NCBI RefSeq assembly: GCF_016807805.1
Contig: NZ_CP063362.1
Location: forward strand, 5,188,501-5,252,500
Origin: Xanthobacter dioxanivorans
GTDB taxonomy: Bacteria > Pseudomonadota > Alphaproteobacteria > Rhizobiales > Xanthobacteraceae
Reading direction: 5' to 3'
Length of the DNA: 64,000 bases
A program made the position numbers and the translations under genes. The first letter of the stretch is position 1. Each line of letters starts with the position of its first letter. The notes beneath the pieces were generated by a model. The model did not search any database. It was not told the origin of the DNA and saw nothing but the letters and a program-made list of their open reading frames with translations. Shown in pieces: positions 18,152 through 27,767 of the stretch.

Positions 18152-19144
18152 TCATGCCCGATTCTGGGCCGCGGCGATGCGCCGTGGCGCTGCGGGGGTC
18201 ACCGCAGGAAGGGGGCCGCGGTCGGCGCCCGGCCCCATCCAGCAGCTGTCGCGCATATGCGCCTCAAGCTCGCTGTTGAGCAGTTCAATGAGTTTCTTGG
18301 AGAGCAGCGAAACGCTCGCCTTGGGCGAGATGGCGATCACCACAGGCCGGCTGATGAAGGGCTGCACGATGCGGGCGGCGGCGAGCTCGCCGCGCTCGAT
18401 CTCCTGGCTCACCGCGGTGAACGACATGATGGAATAACCGTGGCCGCAGCGCACAAGCTCCTTGATGGCGCCAATCGAATCCAGCTCCACGTCGACCGTG
18501 ATGTTCATGTCCCGCTTCAGCGCCTCCGCCTCCACGCGGTCGCGCAGCCGGCTTGGCCGGTCGGGCATGATGAGCGGCAGGCCGGCAATATTGTCGAACG
18601 GACAATCCTTCTGCGATACTAGGGGATCACCTACGGCCCCGACCAGGTACAGCTCCTCGAGAAAAACCTGCTGCGAACGTAACTCACCACGATCCTTGGG
18701 ATCGCACACGATGCCAACATCGACACGACCAAATTCTAGCCATTCGCAGATCTGCGAGCTCCAGCCATCCACCACCTTGAGCTTGGCGCGCGAATACTGT
18801 GCCCTGAATTTGGTCACGACGTTCGCGATGAAGCGCGAGCCGAGCTGTTGCGGAACGGCCAGCGTGACCTCGCCAAGCGGCACCTTGCGGCTCGCCTGAA
18901 CGTCCGCCTTCACCTGATGCAGGTCCTGCATCAGGGTGCTGATGCGGCTGTAGAACTCCTGGCCTGCAGGGTTCAGCGTCACGCCCCGGCCGTCGCGATC
19001 GAAGAGCGGCACGCCCAGCTCTTCCTCCAGCTTGCGGATCTGGCGGCTGAGCGCCGGCTGGGCGATGTGCGCCGTCGACGAGGCGCGGGAGAAGCTCTTT
19101 AGCTCGGCGACAGTCATGAAATAGCGCAACTGGCGAATTTCCAT
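18152..19144 (-). CDS. LysR-family transcriptional regulator
   Basis: A 330-residue regulator starting MEIRQLRYFMTVAELKSFSR, with the LysR winged helix (AHIAQPALSRQIRKLEEELG) and a substrate-binding effector domain from about residue 90. It is divergent from the aldehyde dehydrogenase/hydantoinase cluster and upstream of the aminotransferase on its own strand, so it is the likely regulator of one or both. The C-terminal 30 residues are Pro/Ala-rich and longer than usual. An in-frame ATG 12 codons upstream is possible, but MEIRQLRYF is the family-typical start. Confidence 0.9.
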   Translation of the reverse strand: MEIRQLRYFMTVAELKSFSRASSTAHIAQPALSRQIRKLEEELGVPLFDRDGRGVTLNPAGQEFYSRISTLMQDLHQVKADVQASRKVPLGEVTLAVPQQLGSRFIANVVTKFRAQYSRAKLKVVDGWSSQICEWLEFGRVDVGIVCDPKDRGELRSQQVFLEELYLVGAVGDPLVSQKDCPFDNIAGLPLIMPDRPSRLRDRVEAEALKRDMNITVDVELDSIGAIKELVRCGHGYSIMSFTAVSQEIERGELAAARIVQPFISRPVVIAISPKASVSLLSKKLIELLNSELEAHMRDSCWMGPGADRGPLPAVTPAAPRRIAAAQNRA

Positions 19145-19297
19145 ACGACTTCGTTCCTTCGCGTCGCTCACCCCAACCATATTTCAAAGCAATTTGCGTG
19201 CCGTGCGTGACGATCGGCACTCCGCAAGGCAGCCGGTATAGCTGTTATCTCCAAACGGCAGTCAGGCGGCCGCAGGAAGGCGATTAGCTTTCGGCCC
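19145..19297. promoter_or_regulatory. Divergent LysR / aldehyde dehydrogenase promoter region
   Basis: The 153-nt spacer between divergent genes is the usual site of LysR binding. It contains A/T-richer stretches (ACCATATTTCAAAGCAATTT at about 19175-19194 and GGTATAGCTGTTATC at about 19234-19248). I could not fix one clear T-N11-A box with strong symmetry, so no operator is assigned. Confidence 0.4.
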
Positions 19298-20800
19298 ATG
19301 AGAAACGCATCGCTCAACGACCCGCGCCCCACGGCCGCCTCTGTCGCCGACCTTCCCGAATATCCCATGCTGATCGCCGGGAGCCGGCGGGCGGCGGCAA
19401 GCGGCGCCTGGTTCGACACGGAAAATCCCTTCACCGGGGCCGCGTGGGCCCGTGTCGCGCGCGGCACCGCCGAGGACGTGGATGCGGCGGTCGAGGCGGC
19501 GCACGCCGCATTTCGCTGCGGAGCCTGGCCGGGCATGACCGCCGCCGATCGCGGCAACCTCCTGCTCAAGCTCGCCGATCTGGTAGATCGGGACGTGGAG
19601 CGCCTCGCCCGCGCGGAGATCCGCGACAACGGCAAGTCCATCGCCGAGGTGCGTGCGCAAGTGAAAGGCGTCGCGGCGGTCTATCGCTATTATGGCGGCC
19701 TCGCCGACAAGATCGAGGGCTCGGCCATCCCGGTGGATGACAACCAGTTCCTCGTCTACACGCGCCTGGAGCCCCTCGGCGTGATTGTTGCGATCACGCC
19801 GTGGAACTCGCCGCTGCGCCTGCTTTCGCTGAAGCTCGGCCCGGCGCTCGCCGCCGGCAATACGGTGGTGGTGAAGCCCTCCGAATTCACCTCCACCTCG
19901 ACCCTGGAATTCATGGATCTGGTCGCCGAGGCGGGCTTCCCGGCGGGAGTGGTGAATGTCGTCACCGGCTTCGGCGCCGAAGTCGGGCCGGCGCTCTCGA
20001 CCCATCCGAAGGTCGCCAAGGTCTCGCTCACGGGCGGCACGGACTCCGGCCGCAAGGCCTATCTTGCGGCCGCGGCGGACCTGAAGACGGTGACGCTGGA
20101 GCTGGGTGGCAAATCTCCCAACATCGTCTTCGCCGACGCCGATCTGGACCGGGCGGCGGAAGGCGCGGCGGCGGGCGTGTTCGGCTCCGCCGGCCAGACC
20201 TGCATCGCCGGCTCGCGGCTGCTCGCCCATAAGGATATCGCCGAAGCGCTCACCACGCGCATCGTCACCCTCGCCAAGGCCCGCCGCCTCGGCGATCCGA
20301 GCGAGGAGGCCACCGAGATCGGGCCGGTTGCGACGCGGCGCCAGTTCGAGAAGATCCTCGAATATATCGCCATCGCCAAGGGCGAAGGCGCCGAACTGGT
20401 CACGGGCGGCCGGCAGGCGCGGGGAGAGGGGCTGGGCGAAGGCCTGTTCATCGAGCCGACGGTGTTCGCGAACGTGGCCAACACCATGCGCATCGCCCAG
20501 GAGGAGGTGTTCGGGCCGGTGCTGTCCGTCATCCCGTTCGAGACCGAGGAGGAGGCGATCGCCATCGCCAACGACATCCCCTTCGGCCTCGCTGCGGCGC
20601 TCTGGACGCGCGATGTGGCCCGCGCCCATCGGGTGGCGGCGAAGCTGGAGGCGGGCACGGTGTGGATCAACACCTATCGCCGCAACGCGCCCCAGGTGCC
20701 GGTGGGCGGCTACAAGCAATCGGGCATCGGCCGCGAAAGCGGCGCGCTTGCCATCAAGGAATTCATGCAGTCGAAGTCGGTCTGGGTGTCGCTCGCATGA
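19298..20800 (+). CDS. NAD(P)-dependent aldehyde dehydrogenase
   Basis: 500 residues, the normal family length. Visible are the cofactor motif ITPWNSPLRLLSLKLGPALA with VVKPSE, the catalytic Glu in TLELGGKSPNIVFADADLD, the catalytic Cys in FGSAGQTCIAGSRLL and the C-terminal EVFGPVLSVIPFETEEEA. It oxidises an aldehyde to an acid in the cytosol. As first gene of the cluster upstream of hydantoinase A/B and an importer, it probably acts on an intermediate of the imported compound. Confidence 0.92.
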   Translation: MRNASLNDPRPTAASVADLPEYPMLIAGSRRAAASGAWFDTENPFTGAAWARVARGTAEDVDAAVEAAHAAFRCGAWPGMTAADRGNLLLKLADLVDRDVERLARAEIRDNGKSIAEVRAQVKGVAAVYRYYGGLADKIEGSAIPVDDNQFLVYTRLEPLGVIVAITPWNSPLRLLSLKLGPALAAGNTVVVKPSEFTSTSTLEFMDLVAEAGFPAGVVNVVTGFGAEVGPALSTHPKVAKVSLTGGTDSGRKAYLAAAADLKTVTLELGGKSPNIVFADADLDRAAEGAAAGVFGSAGQTCIAGSRLLAHKDIAEALTTRIVTLAKARRLGDPSEEATEIGPVATRRQFEKILEYIAIAKGEGAELVTGGRQARGEGLGEGLFIEPTVFANVANTMRIAQEEVFGPVLSVIPFETEEEAIAIANDIPFGLAAALWTRDVARAHRVAAKLEAGTVWINTYRRNAPQVPVGGYKQSGIGRESGALAIKEFMQSKSVWVSLA

Positions 20801-20843
20801 GGCCAGCCTGGCCTGCCGCACTCCTGCTTCGGGATCAGCGTTC

Positions 20844-22925
20844 ATGATTACGATCGGCTTCGACATCGGCGGCACCTTCACCGACATCGTGGTGGAGGAT
20901 GACGCCACGCGGAAGATGACCTTCCTGAAAGTGCCCACCAGCACGGGCCGCCCCGCCGAAGGGGTCGCCACGGGCCTGGACATGGTGCTGGAACGTCTCG
21001 GCCTCGGCGCCGGCGACGTGGCCGGCCTGCTGCACGCCACCACCATCGCCACCAACGCGATCCTGGAGCGCAAGGGCAGCCTCACCGGCCTCATCACCAC
21101 CGAAGGCTTCAGGGACGTCCTGCTGATCGGCCGCCAGAAGCGCTACAACACCTACGACCTCTATCTGGACAAGCCGGAACCGCTCACCCGCCGGCGCCAT
21201 ATCGCCGAGGTGTCCGAGCGCATCTCCTACGCGGGCGAGGTGCTCGCCCCCCTCGACCTCGCGACCGTCGATCGCTGCGTGGAGGGCTTCCTCGCTTCCG
21301 GCATCGAGACCGTGGCGGTGGCCTTGCTGCACGCTTATGCCAACCCCGCGCACGAGCGCGCGGTGCGCGCGCGCATCCAGGAGCTCGCGCCGCACCTGTC
21401 GGTGAGCCTGTCTTCCGACGTCTCGGCGAAGATCCGGGAATATGAGCGCACCAGCACGACTGTCGCCAATGCCTACGTGAAGCCCATCGTCGCCGATTAT
21501 ATCGGCGACCTGCGGACGGCGCTCTCCGCGCGGGGACTGCCCACCGACCTGCACATCATGCAGTCGAACGGCGGCCTGGTGACGCCGGAGCTCGCCTCCG
21601 AATTCCCGGTGCGCATCGTCGAATCCGGCCCCGCGGCCGGTGTCCTCATGGCGGCACGCGTCGGCCAGGACGAGGGTGTGCGGCAGGTGCTCACCTTCGA
21701 CATGGGGGGCACCACGGCCAAGCTGGGCGCGGTTGATGACGGCGAGCCCGTCATTGCCCCCGGCTTCGAGGTGGACGCGCGGCATTTCCGCAAGTTCAGC
21801 GGCCTGCCACTCAACATCCAGGCCATCGAGCTCCTGGAGATCGGCGCGGGCGGGGGCAGCATCGCCTCCACCGAGGCGGGGCTCATCCGCGTGGGGCCGA
21901 AGAGCGCCGGGGCCTATCCGGGCCCCATCTGCTACATGCGTGGCGGCACGGCGCCGACCGTCACCGATGCGAACCTCGTGCTCGGCTATCTCGACGCCGC
22001 GCACTTCAATGCCGGTGCCATGACGCTGGATCTGCAGGGCGCACGCGCGGGTATTGCCCGCGAGATCGCCACGCCGCTCGGCCTCTCGGTGGAAGAGGCG
22101 GCCTGGGGCATCCACGCGGTGGCGAATTCCAACATGGAAACCGCCATGCGGGTCATCTCGGTCGAGCGTGGCCGGGATCCGCGGCTCCATGTGCTGGTGG
22201 CATTCGGCGGGGCGGGGCCGCTGCACGCCGCGCGGCTCGCGCGCTCCATGCGCATCCCCCGCGTCATCGTGCCCATCGGCGCCGGCGTCGGCTCGGCCAT
22301 CGGCCTGATGAACGCCGACCACCGCGTGGACGCCTCGCTCACCCGCATCCTGCACCTCTCGCCCGCCACAGTGCCGCAGATCGGCGCCATCCTCGCCGAT
22401 CTTGAACGCGATGCTCGCGCAGAGCTCGCCCGCCTCAGCGAGAAAGGCAATGTGCGCTGGTTGCGCCAAGCCTACATGCGCCATGTGGGCCAGGGCTTCG
22501 AGATCAAGGTGGACCTGCCGGAAACCGTCGCGGACCCCTCCGCCTACGTGACGGCGGCGCGCATGGCATTTCAGGAATCGTACCGGCAGATCTACGGCTA
22601 CGTGGATGACGATGCGGAGATCGAGGGCGTCGACTGGCTTGTGACCGCCATCAGCCCGAGCCGGGCAGGTGAAGCGGCGCCCGCGAGCCACGCGCCCCCC
22701 GCGGCGGGGCTTGCGTTGAAGGGGGCCAGGCCGGTCTATTTTCCGGAGGCCGGCGGCTTCTTGGAGGCGCAGGTGATCGACCGCTACGCCATGGTCCCGG
22801 GCGAGGTCTTCGCCGGGCCCGCGGTGGTGGAGGAAGGAGAATCCACCACCATCGTGTTGCCGGGAGACACCGTCGCCCTCTCGCCCTCGGGCCACCTCGT
22901 CGTCACCATCGATCAGCGGAGCTGA
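20844..22925 (+). CDS. hyuA: Hydantoinase/oxoprolinase subunit A
   Basis: A 693-residue ATP-dependent cyclic amide hydrolase subunit. It starts MITIGFDIGGTFTDIVVEDD, the N-terminal hydantoinase A actin-like ATP motif, and has TTIATNAILERKG. A second phosphate motif TFDMGGTTAKLG opens the hydantoinase_A domain. GAGGGSIA and GRDPRLHVLVAFGGAGPLHA are also typical. With HyuB it opens lactam or hydantoin-like rings using ATP (5-oxoprolinase, N-methylhydantoinase and acetone carboxylase relatives). The ATG at 20844 is 43 nt after the dehydrogenase stop. Ring substrate unknown. Confidence 0.92.
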   Translation: MITIGFDIGGTFTDIVVEDDATRKMTFLKVPTSTGRPAEGVATGLDMVLERLGLGAGDVAGLLHATTIATNAILERKGSLTGLITTEGFRDVLLIGRQKRYNTYDLYLDKPEPLTRRRHIAEVSERISYAGEVLAPLDLATVDRCVEGFLASGIETVAVALLHAYANPAHERAVRARIQELAPHLSVSLSSDVSAKIREYERTSTTVANAYVKPIVADYIGDLRTALSARGLPTDLHIMQSNGGLVTPELASEFPVRIVESGPAAGVLMAARVGQDEGVRQVLTFDMGGTTAKLGAVDDGEPVIAPGFEVDARHFRKFSGLPLNIQAIELLEIGAGGGSIASTEAGLIRVGPKSAGAYPGPICYMRGGTAPTVTDANLVLGYLDAAHFNAGAMTLDLQGARAGIAREIATPLGLSVEEAAWGIHAVANSNMETAMRVISVERGRDPRLHVLVAFGGAGPLHAARLARSMRIPRVIVPIGAGVGSAIGLMNADHRVDASLTRILHLSPATVPQIGAILADLERDARAELARLSEKGNVRWLRQAYMRHVGQGFEIKVDLPETVADPSAYVTAARMAFQESYRQIYGYVDDDAEIEGVDWLVTAISPSRAGEAAPASHAPPAAGLALKGARPVYFPEAGGFLEAQVIDRYAMVPGEVFAGPAVVEEGESTTIVLPGDTVALSPSGHLVVTIDQRS

Positions 22926-22927
22926 AC

Positions 22928-24645
22928 ATGCACCAGACCGTGGATCGACCCGCACCGGCGGCCAACGCGAAGAAGGTGGATGCCGTCACCCTCTCCGTCT
23001 TCTGGAACCGCCTTCTCGCCATCACCGAGGAGATGGGCTCGACCCTCCGCCGCACCGCCTTCTCGGACGCGGTGCGCGAGGGCGACGACTTCTCCACCGG
23101 GCTGTTCGACGCCAAGGCGCGCCTGATCGCCCAGGGCAATTTCACGCCGGGGCATACCGGTGCCATGCCCTCGGTGGTGAAGACCATGCTGAAGCTGTTC
23201 CCGCCCGAGACCCTGAAGCCCGGCGACGCCATGCTGTCCAATGACAGCTTCATCGGTTCGGGGCATTTCCCGGATATCTTCCTGGTCACGCCGATCTTCA
23301 GGGGCCAGGAGATCATCGGCTATTGCGTCGCCATCGCCCATCACGTGGATGTCGGCGGATACGCGCCGGGTTCGCAGGAGGTGGCGGGCGTCACCTCCGC
23401 CGTGCAGGAGGGGCTGCGCATCCTCCCCGTGAAGGTGATCCGCCAGGGCGAGTTCGACGCCGACATATTGCGCCTCATCTGCGGCAACGTGCGCGTGCCC
23501 GAAAAGCTCATGGGTGACCTCAAGGCCCAGCGCAACGCCAATTATGTGGGCGCCCAGCGCCTGCTGGAGGTCCACGAGGGCTACGGCACCGATGTGGTCG
23601 AGGCAGCGGTGGAGGAGATCCTCGCCAAGTCCGAGGCGCGCATGCGCGAGATCATCGGCGCCTTGCCGGACGGCACCTACGATTTCGAGGACTGGCTGGA
23701 CGATTCCGGGCCCGGGTCGCCGCCCATCCGCGTGCATGTGGAAATCCGCATCAAGGGCGACGGCATGGAGATCGATTTCTCCGGCTCCGGCGACCAGGTG
23801 CAGGCGGGCATCAATTCCTACATCAACTACACCCGCGCCTACGCCACGTTTGCCGCCAAGGTGCTGATGGATGCGCTGCTGCCGCAGAACGATGGCGCCT
23901 CGCGGCCCATCACGGTGATGGCGCGGGAGGGCTCGTTCTTCAATCCCGTCTACCCGGCCCCGAGCGGCGGACGCGCGGCGGTGCAGATCCGCATCTTCGA
24001 GGCCACCAACGGGGCGCTCGCCAAGGTGCTGCCGCACAAGACCATGGGTGCCCATGCCCATTGGTCGAACCCGAACATCTCCGGCATCGACGACCGCACG
24101 GGCCGCCAGTTCCTCCAGTACGACCTCATCTTCGGCGGACTCGGCGCGCTGTCCTACAAGGACGGCTGCGAGGCCATGTCGCCGGTGATGAACTGCTCGA
24201 ACATTCCGATCGAGATCCTGGAGGCGAACAGCCCGGTGTTGTTCCGCCATCTGGGCTTCATCGCGGACTCGCCCGGCCCCGGCACCTATCGTGGCGGCTG
24301 CGCCATGCGCAAGGACATCGAGATCGTCAATTCGCGCGCGCTCGTGACGCTGCTCGGTGACCGCCACGCGCGCGGGCCCTATGGCATCCACGGCGGCAAG
24401 TCCGGCGGCCTCGCCACCACCACCCTCATCCGCGACGGCGAGGAGATCCCGCTCCAGTCGAAGGAATCGCGCTGGCTGAAGAGGGGGACGTGGTGAGCTT
24501 CCGCCTCTCCGGCGCCGGCGGCTACGGCGATCCGGCAGCGCGTGACCTTGAGAAGATCCGCGAGGATCTGAAGGACGGCTACATGACGCCCGCGGGCATC
24601 GAGCGGGACTATCCCGGCGTCGCGTTCGAGGCGGAAGAGGACTGA
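22928..24645 (+). CDS. hyuB: Hydantoinase/oxoprolinase subunit B, frameshifted near the C-terminus in this sequence
   Basis: It starts 2 nt after hyuA and has the hydantoinase B sequence: TLSVFWNRLLAITEEMGSTL, TLRRTAFSDAVREGDDFS, SNDSFIGSGHFPDIFLVTP, YINYTRAYATFAAKVLM and HWSNPNISGIDDR. The frame ends early at 24496 with ..LKRGTW. The +1 frame continues with family-typical EEGDVVSFRLSGAGGYGDP to a stop at 24645. The break falls at GGGGG, 24483-24487; one extra G gives ..LKRGDVVSFRLSGAGGYGDP.. and a 572-residue protein. If the frameshift is real, the lost tail is short (about 50 residues) but conserved. Confidence 0.85.
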
Positions 24646-24656
24646 GCAGATCCGTT

Positions 24657-26357
24657 GTGAGCGCGCCCGATCCTTCCACCAAGGCCGCCGCCGATAGTGC
24701 GGCCAAGTCCGCGCCGCCCCGCCCGTCGGAGGCGCACATCCCGTCCTGTACCGTGACGCCTGCGGATCTGCGGGCCATCCTGCGGTCTGGCGCGGAGCTC
24801 GCGCTCATCGATGTGCGCGAGGAAGGCGCCTTTCTGGAGCGCCATCTGCTCCACGCCCGCAACGTGCCGCTCGGCCGGCTCGCCGCCGAGATCGGCACCC
24901 TGGCGCCGCGCCGGCGCGTGCTGGTGGTGACGATGGACAGTGGCACCGAAGAACAGGGCGCCCCGGAGGCGCTGGAGGCGGCACGCCTGCTGACGCGGCT
25001 CGGCTACACCAATGTGCTGACGCTTGAAGGCGGCCTGGCCGGCTGGCGCGCGGCCGGTGGCGAGGCGTTCTCGGGTAGCCATGTGCCCAGCAAGGCCTTC
25101 GGCGAGTTCGTGGAACGCACCTACCGCACGCCCCACATCCTCGCCGAGGAGCTGGCCCACCTCATCGAAGCGGGCGCCAACGTGACCGTGCTCGACGCCC
25201 GCACCTTCGACGAATATCACGACATGAGCATCCCCACCGCCGTGAACGTGCCGGGCGAGGATCTGGTCCGGCGCGTCCATGACCTTGCGCCCGACCCCAA
25301 TACCCTTGTGGTGGTGAACTGTGCCGGGCGCACGCGCTCCATCATCGGCGCTCAGGCGCTCATCAATGCCGGCATTCCGAACCGCGTCGCGGCGCTGAAG
25401 GACGGCACGTCCGGCTGGCAGCTCGCCGGCCTCTCCCTTGCCCATGGCGCCCGGAATGGTCCGCCGGAGCTGGGCGCCAGGGCGCTCGATGCCGCGCGCA
25501 AGCGCGTTGCGGAGGTTGCCCGCCGCTTCGGCGTGCGCACCCTCTCCGCGCGCGATTTGCAGCGCTGGCGCGCCGAGGCCGAGATCCGCACGCTCTACCT
25601 GATCGATGTGCGCTCTCCGGCCGAATACCGCGCTGGCCACCTGTCCGGCGTGCGCAATGTGCCGGGTGGCCAGCTGGTGCAGGCGACCGACCGCCATCTG
25701 GGAGTGATGGGCGCGCGGGTGGCCCTGATCGACGATGACGGGGTGCGCGCCACCATGAGCGCGTCCTGGCTTATCCAGATGGGCTGGACGGACGTGGCGG
25801 TGGTGCAAGGCGGCCTCGAAGGGGCGATGGATGCATTGCCCGGCAGTTCGTTGGTCAGCGCGACGCCGGGGACGGCCACGAGCGCCGAGATCGCCGCCCT
25901 CGCGCCGGCCTCCTTGGCGAGCCTGATGCGATCGAGCCTCGCCAGCGTGGTGCTCGACGTGTCCGATCCCGCTGCATTCGCGCGTGGGCACGTTCCGGGC
26001 GCCTACGGCGTCGGCGGCGCCCCGTCGCGGACGATCTGGCGCGCGGTGGCAAATATCGACGCGGTGGTCTTCACCGGCTCGTCCGAGGCCGAGGCCCGCG
26101 CCGCCGCCCGATCCCTCGCGGCGGTGTCCGCCACCGCACCGGTCAATGTGCTCGCGGGCGGCACGCCGGCCTGGATCGGCGCCGGCCTTCCGGTGGAAGC
26201 CGGCGCGGGCCGGACGCTTGCGCTTGGCGGCGCGGCGTCCCCGACGGACCCCGCAGCCCTGGAGCACCAGTTGCGAAAATACCTCGCCTGGGAGGTGGGG
26301 CTCATGGACCAGCTCCGCCGCAGCGGCGAGGCGCCGTTCCGCTATTTCGCGCCATAG
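24657..26357 (+). CDS. Four-domain rhodanese-like protein with one catalytic Cys
   Basis: A 566-residue cytosolic protein made of four rhodanese-like modules: about residues 30-140, 150-265, 295-400 and 415-525. Each has the LxDVR..ExxxxHLxxAxNVP pattern and the GGxxGW end motif in varying states. Only module 2 keeps the active-site Cys (NCAGRTRS, Cys222). Modules 1, 3 and 4 show MDSGTEEQ, DDDGVRA and GSSEAEA at the equivalent loop. It ends with a short tail (HQLRKYLAWEVGLMDQLRRS). Rhodaneses carry persulfide sulfur on Cys; multi-domain forms with one active site are usual in sulfurtransferases. GTG start at 24657, 11 nt after hyuB, so it is in the catabolic operon and hints at a sulfur-containing substrate. 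Confidence 0.85.
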   Translation: MSAPDPSTKAAADSAAKSAPPRPSEAHIPSCTVTPADLRAILRSGAELALIDVREEGAFLERHLLHARNVPLGRLAAEIGTLAPRRRVLVVTMDSGTEEQGAPEALEAARLLTRLGYTNVLTLEGGLAGWRAAGGEAFSGSHVPSKAFGEFVERTYRTPHILAEELAHLIEAGANVTVLDARTFDEYHDMSIPTAVNVPGEDLVRRVHDLAPDPNTLVVVNCAGRTRSIIGAQALINAGIPNRVAALKDGTSGWQLAGLSLAHGARNGPPELGARALDAARKRVAEVARRFGVRTLSARDLQRWRAEAEIRTLYLIDVRSPAEYRAGHLSGVRNVPGGQLVQATDRHLGVMGARVALIDDDGVRATMSASWLIQMGWTDVAVVQGGLEGAMDALPGSSLVSATPGTATSAEIAALAPASLASLMRSSLASVVLDVSDPAAFARGHVPGAYGVGGAPSRTIWRAVANIDAVVFTGSSEAEARAAARSLAAVSATAPVNVLAGGTPAWIGAGLPVEAGAGRTLALGGAASPTDPAALEHQLRKYLAWEVGLMDQLRRSGEAPFRYFAP

Positions 26358-26674
26358 GGCGCCACGATCCGCCGGCGGCGGTGATCGCTCCGTCAATTGA
26401 ACAATCAGGTCCGCGGGCTCGCTGGCCGGCGGGGTGTCGCCCGCGCCACGTCCCATGCGCGCAGGCGGGGCGTCGGTCGGCACGCGCCACGCCCGCCGGG
26501 GAACCCTTGCGCCTCAAGCCATCGCCCTCGGCATCGCGCACGCCGCAGTGCATAACTGATAGCAAAATTCGGCAGCGTTCACATGCCGCGCCCTGAACTA
26601 GGCTCAACCCCAATAGCCGGCATGCGGGCTCATTCCGCGTTGATCGGCGAGCAAAAGAGCCAGAGGATCAGCCG
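26358..26674. other. Spacer before the ABC transporter genes
   Basis: About 315 nt without a supportable gene between the rhodanese and substrate-binding protein genes. The stretch 26540-26620 (CATAACTGATAGCAAAATTC and GAACTAGGCTCAACC) is A/T-richer and a plausible promoter for the transporter. No strong hairpin terminator is visible after the rhodanese gene. Confidence 0.35.
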
Positions 26675-27691
26675 ATGACCGAAATCGACCGCAGAACCAT
26701 TGGCATGCGCGCGCTCCTGTTCGCCGCCGCCCTCGCCGTGCCCGGAGCCGTCCTGCCCGGAGCAGCCCTCGCCCTTGAGCCGCGCCCCGCGCCGCTCAAG
26801 GAGCCGGCGACCATCACCGTCGCCTTCGGCAAGTTCTCCTTCGCCGCGCCGTTGCTGTACGTGCCGGAGATCCTGAAGGAGATGAACATCGAGATGAAGG
26901 GGGTGGAGTTCCAGCGCTACGCGGATACCCGTACCGCCATCGCCACCAAGCAGGCCGACATCGGCATGACCGGCGGGACACTGCTGGTGCAGTCGCTCGC
27001 CGGCGGCAACACGGACCTCATCGCGCTCATGGGCGTCGCCGGCGAAAAGATCTATCCCGTCGTGCGCGAGGGCGTGAAGATCGACACCTGGGCCGACCTC
27101 AAGGGCAAGAAGATTGCCGCCGCGGTGGGCGGAAATGTCTGGACCCAGTGGGTGGCGAAGCTGGTCGAGGAGAAGATTGCCTACGGCGATCTCCAGGTCT
27201 CCGGCATCCAGGGCGGGGGACAGAACTTCAACATCGCGCTGAAGCGTGGCGATATCGATGTCGCCATCCTGTGGTCGCCCTTCAACGCCATGCCCATCGT
27301 CGAGGGCTACGCCTATTGGCCGAAGGCGCTGGAGTTCGGCATGTCGCAGCCGGTGGGTGGCGAGCAGGGCATCTGGACCACCCACAAGGACGTGCTGAAG
27401 GAGAAGCGGGACCTGATCGAGCGCTTCCTGTGGGCCTACAAGGCCGCTGAGGCGCGCATCGCCAAGAGCGAGGCGACCAAGGCGGATGCCATCGAGAAGT
27501 TCACGGGCGTGAAGCCCGAAGTGGCGAAAGCGGTCGCCGAGCTCACCGTCTATGGCGCGCAGGCGACGCCGGCGAGCCTGGAGGCGATGGCCAAGCTCAT
27601 GGCGCAGCAGGGTATCGTCAACAAGGACGTGAGCGCGATGATCCCCGGCGCCTTCGACACCTCGCTCGCCAAGAAGGTGAGCGGCGACTGA
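26675..27691 (+). CDS. ABC transporter periplasmic substrate-binding protein (SsuA/TauA/NMT1-like)
   Basis: 338 residues. A signal peptide (start MTEIDRRTIGMRALLFAAAL, cut near ALALEPR, about residue 31) is followed by a type II periplasmic fold: ITVAFGKFSFAAPLLYVPEI, QADIGMTGGTLLVQSLAGGN, LKGKKIAAAVGGNVWTQWVA and KRGDIDVAILWSPFNAMPIV. It belongs to the aliphatic sulfonate/taurine/nitrate/HMP-precursor binding group. Ribosome site AGAGGA. It delivers the ligand to the permease and ATPase that follow. The ligand is unknown; sulfur compounds are a common choice in this group and the rhodanese gene next door points the same way. Confidence 0.88.
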   Translation: MTEIDRRTIGMRALLFAAALAVPGAVLPGAALALEPRPAPLKEPATITVAFGKFSFAAPLLYVPEILKEMNIEMKGVEFQRYADTRTAIATKQADIGMTGGTLLVQSLAGGNTDLIALMGVAGEKIYPVVREGVKIDTWADLKGKKIAAAVGGNVWTQWVAKLVEEKIAYGDLQVSGIQGGGQNFNIALKRGDIDVAILWSPFNAMPIVEGYAYWPKALEFGMSQPVGGEQGIWTTHKDVLKEKRDLIERFLWAYKAAEARIAKSEATKADAIEKFTGVKPEVAKAVAELTVYGAQATPASLEAMAKLMAQQGIVNKDVSAMIPGAFDTSLAKKVSGD

Positions 27692-27767
27692 CCGGCGCGG
27701 GGCGGCCGGACCATCTGGCCGCCCCGCATGACGGCGGGGTCGGTGGCAAACAACGTCAGAGGCAGGC

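Noticed and set aside
20835..22955. Leftward 706-codon frame across hyuA
   Set aside because: Antisense to a complete hydantoinase A; sequence rich in His, Arg and Gly with no motif.
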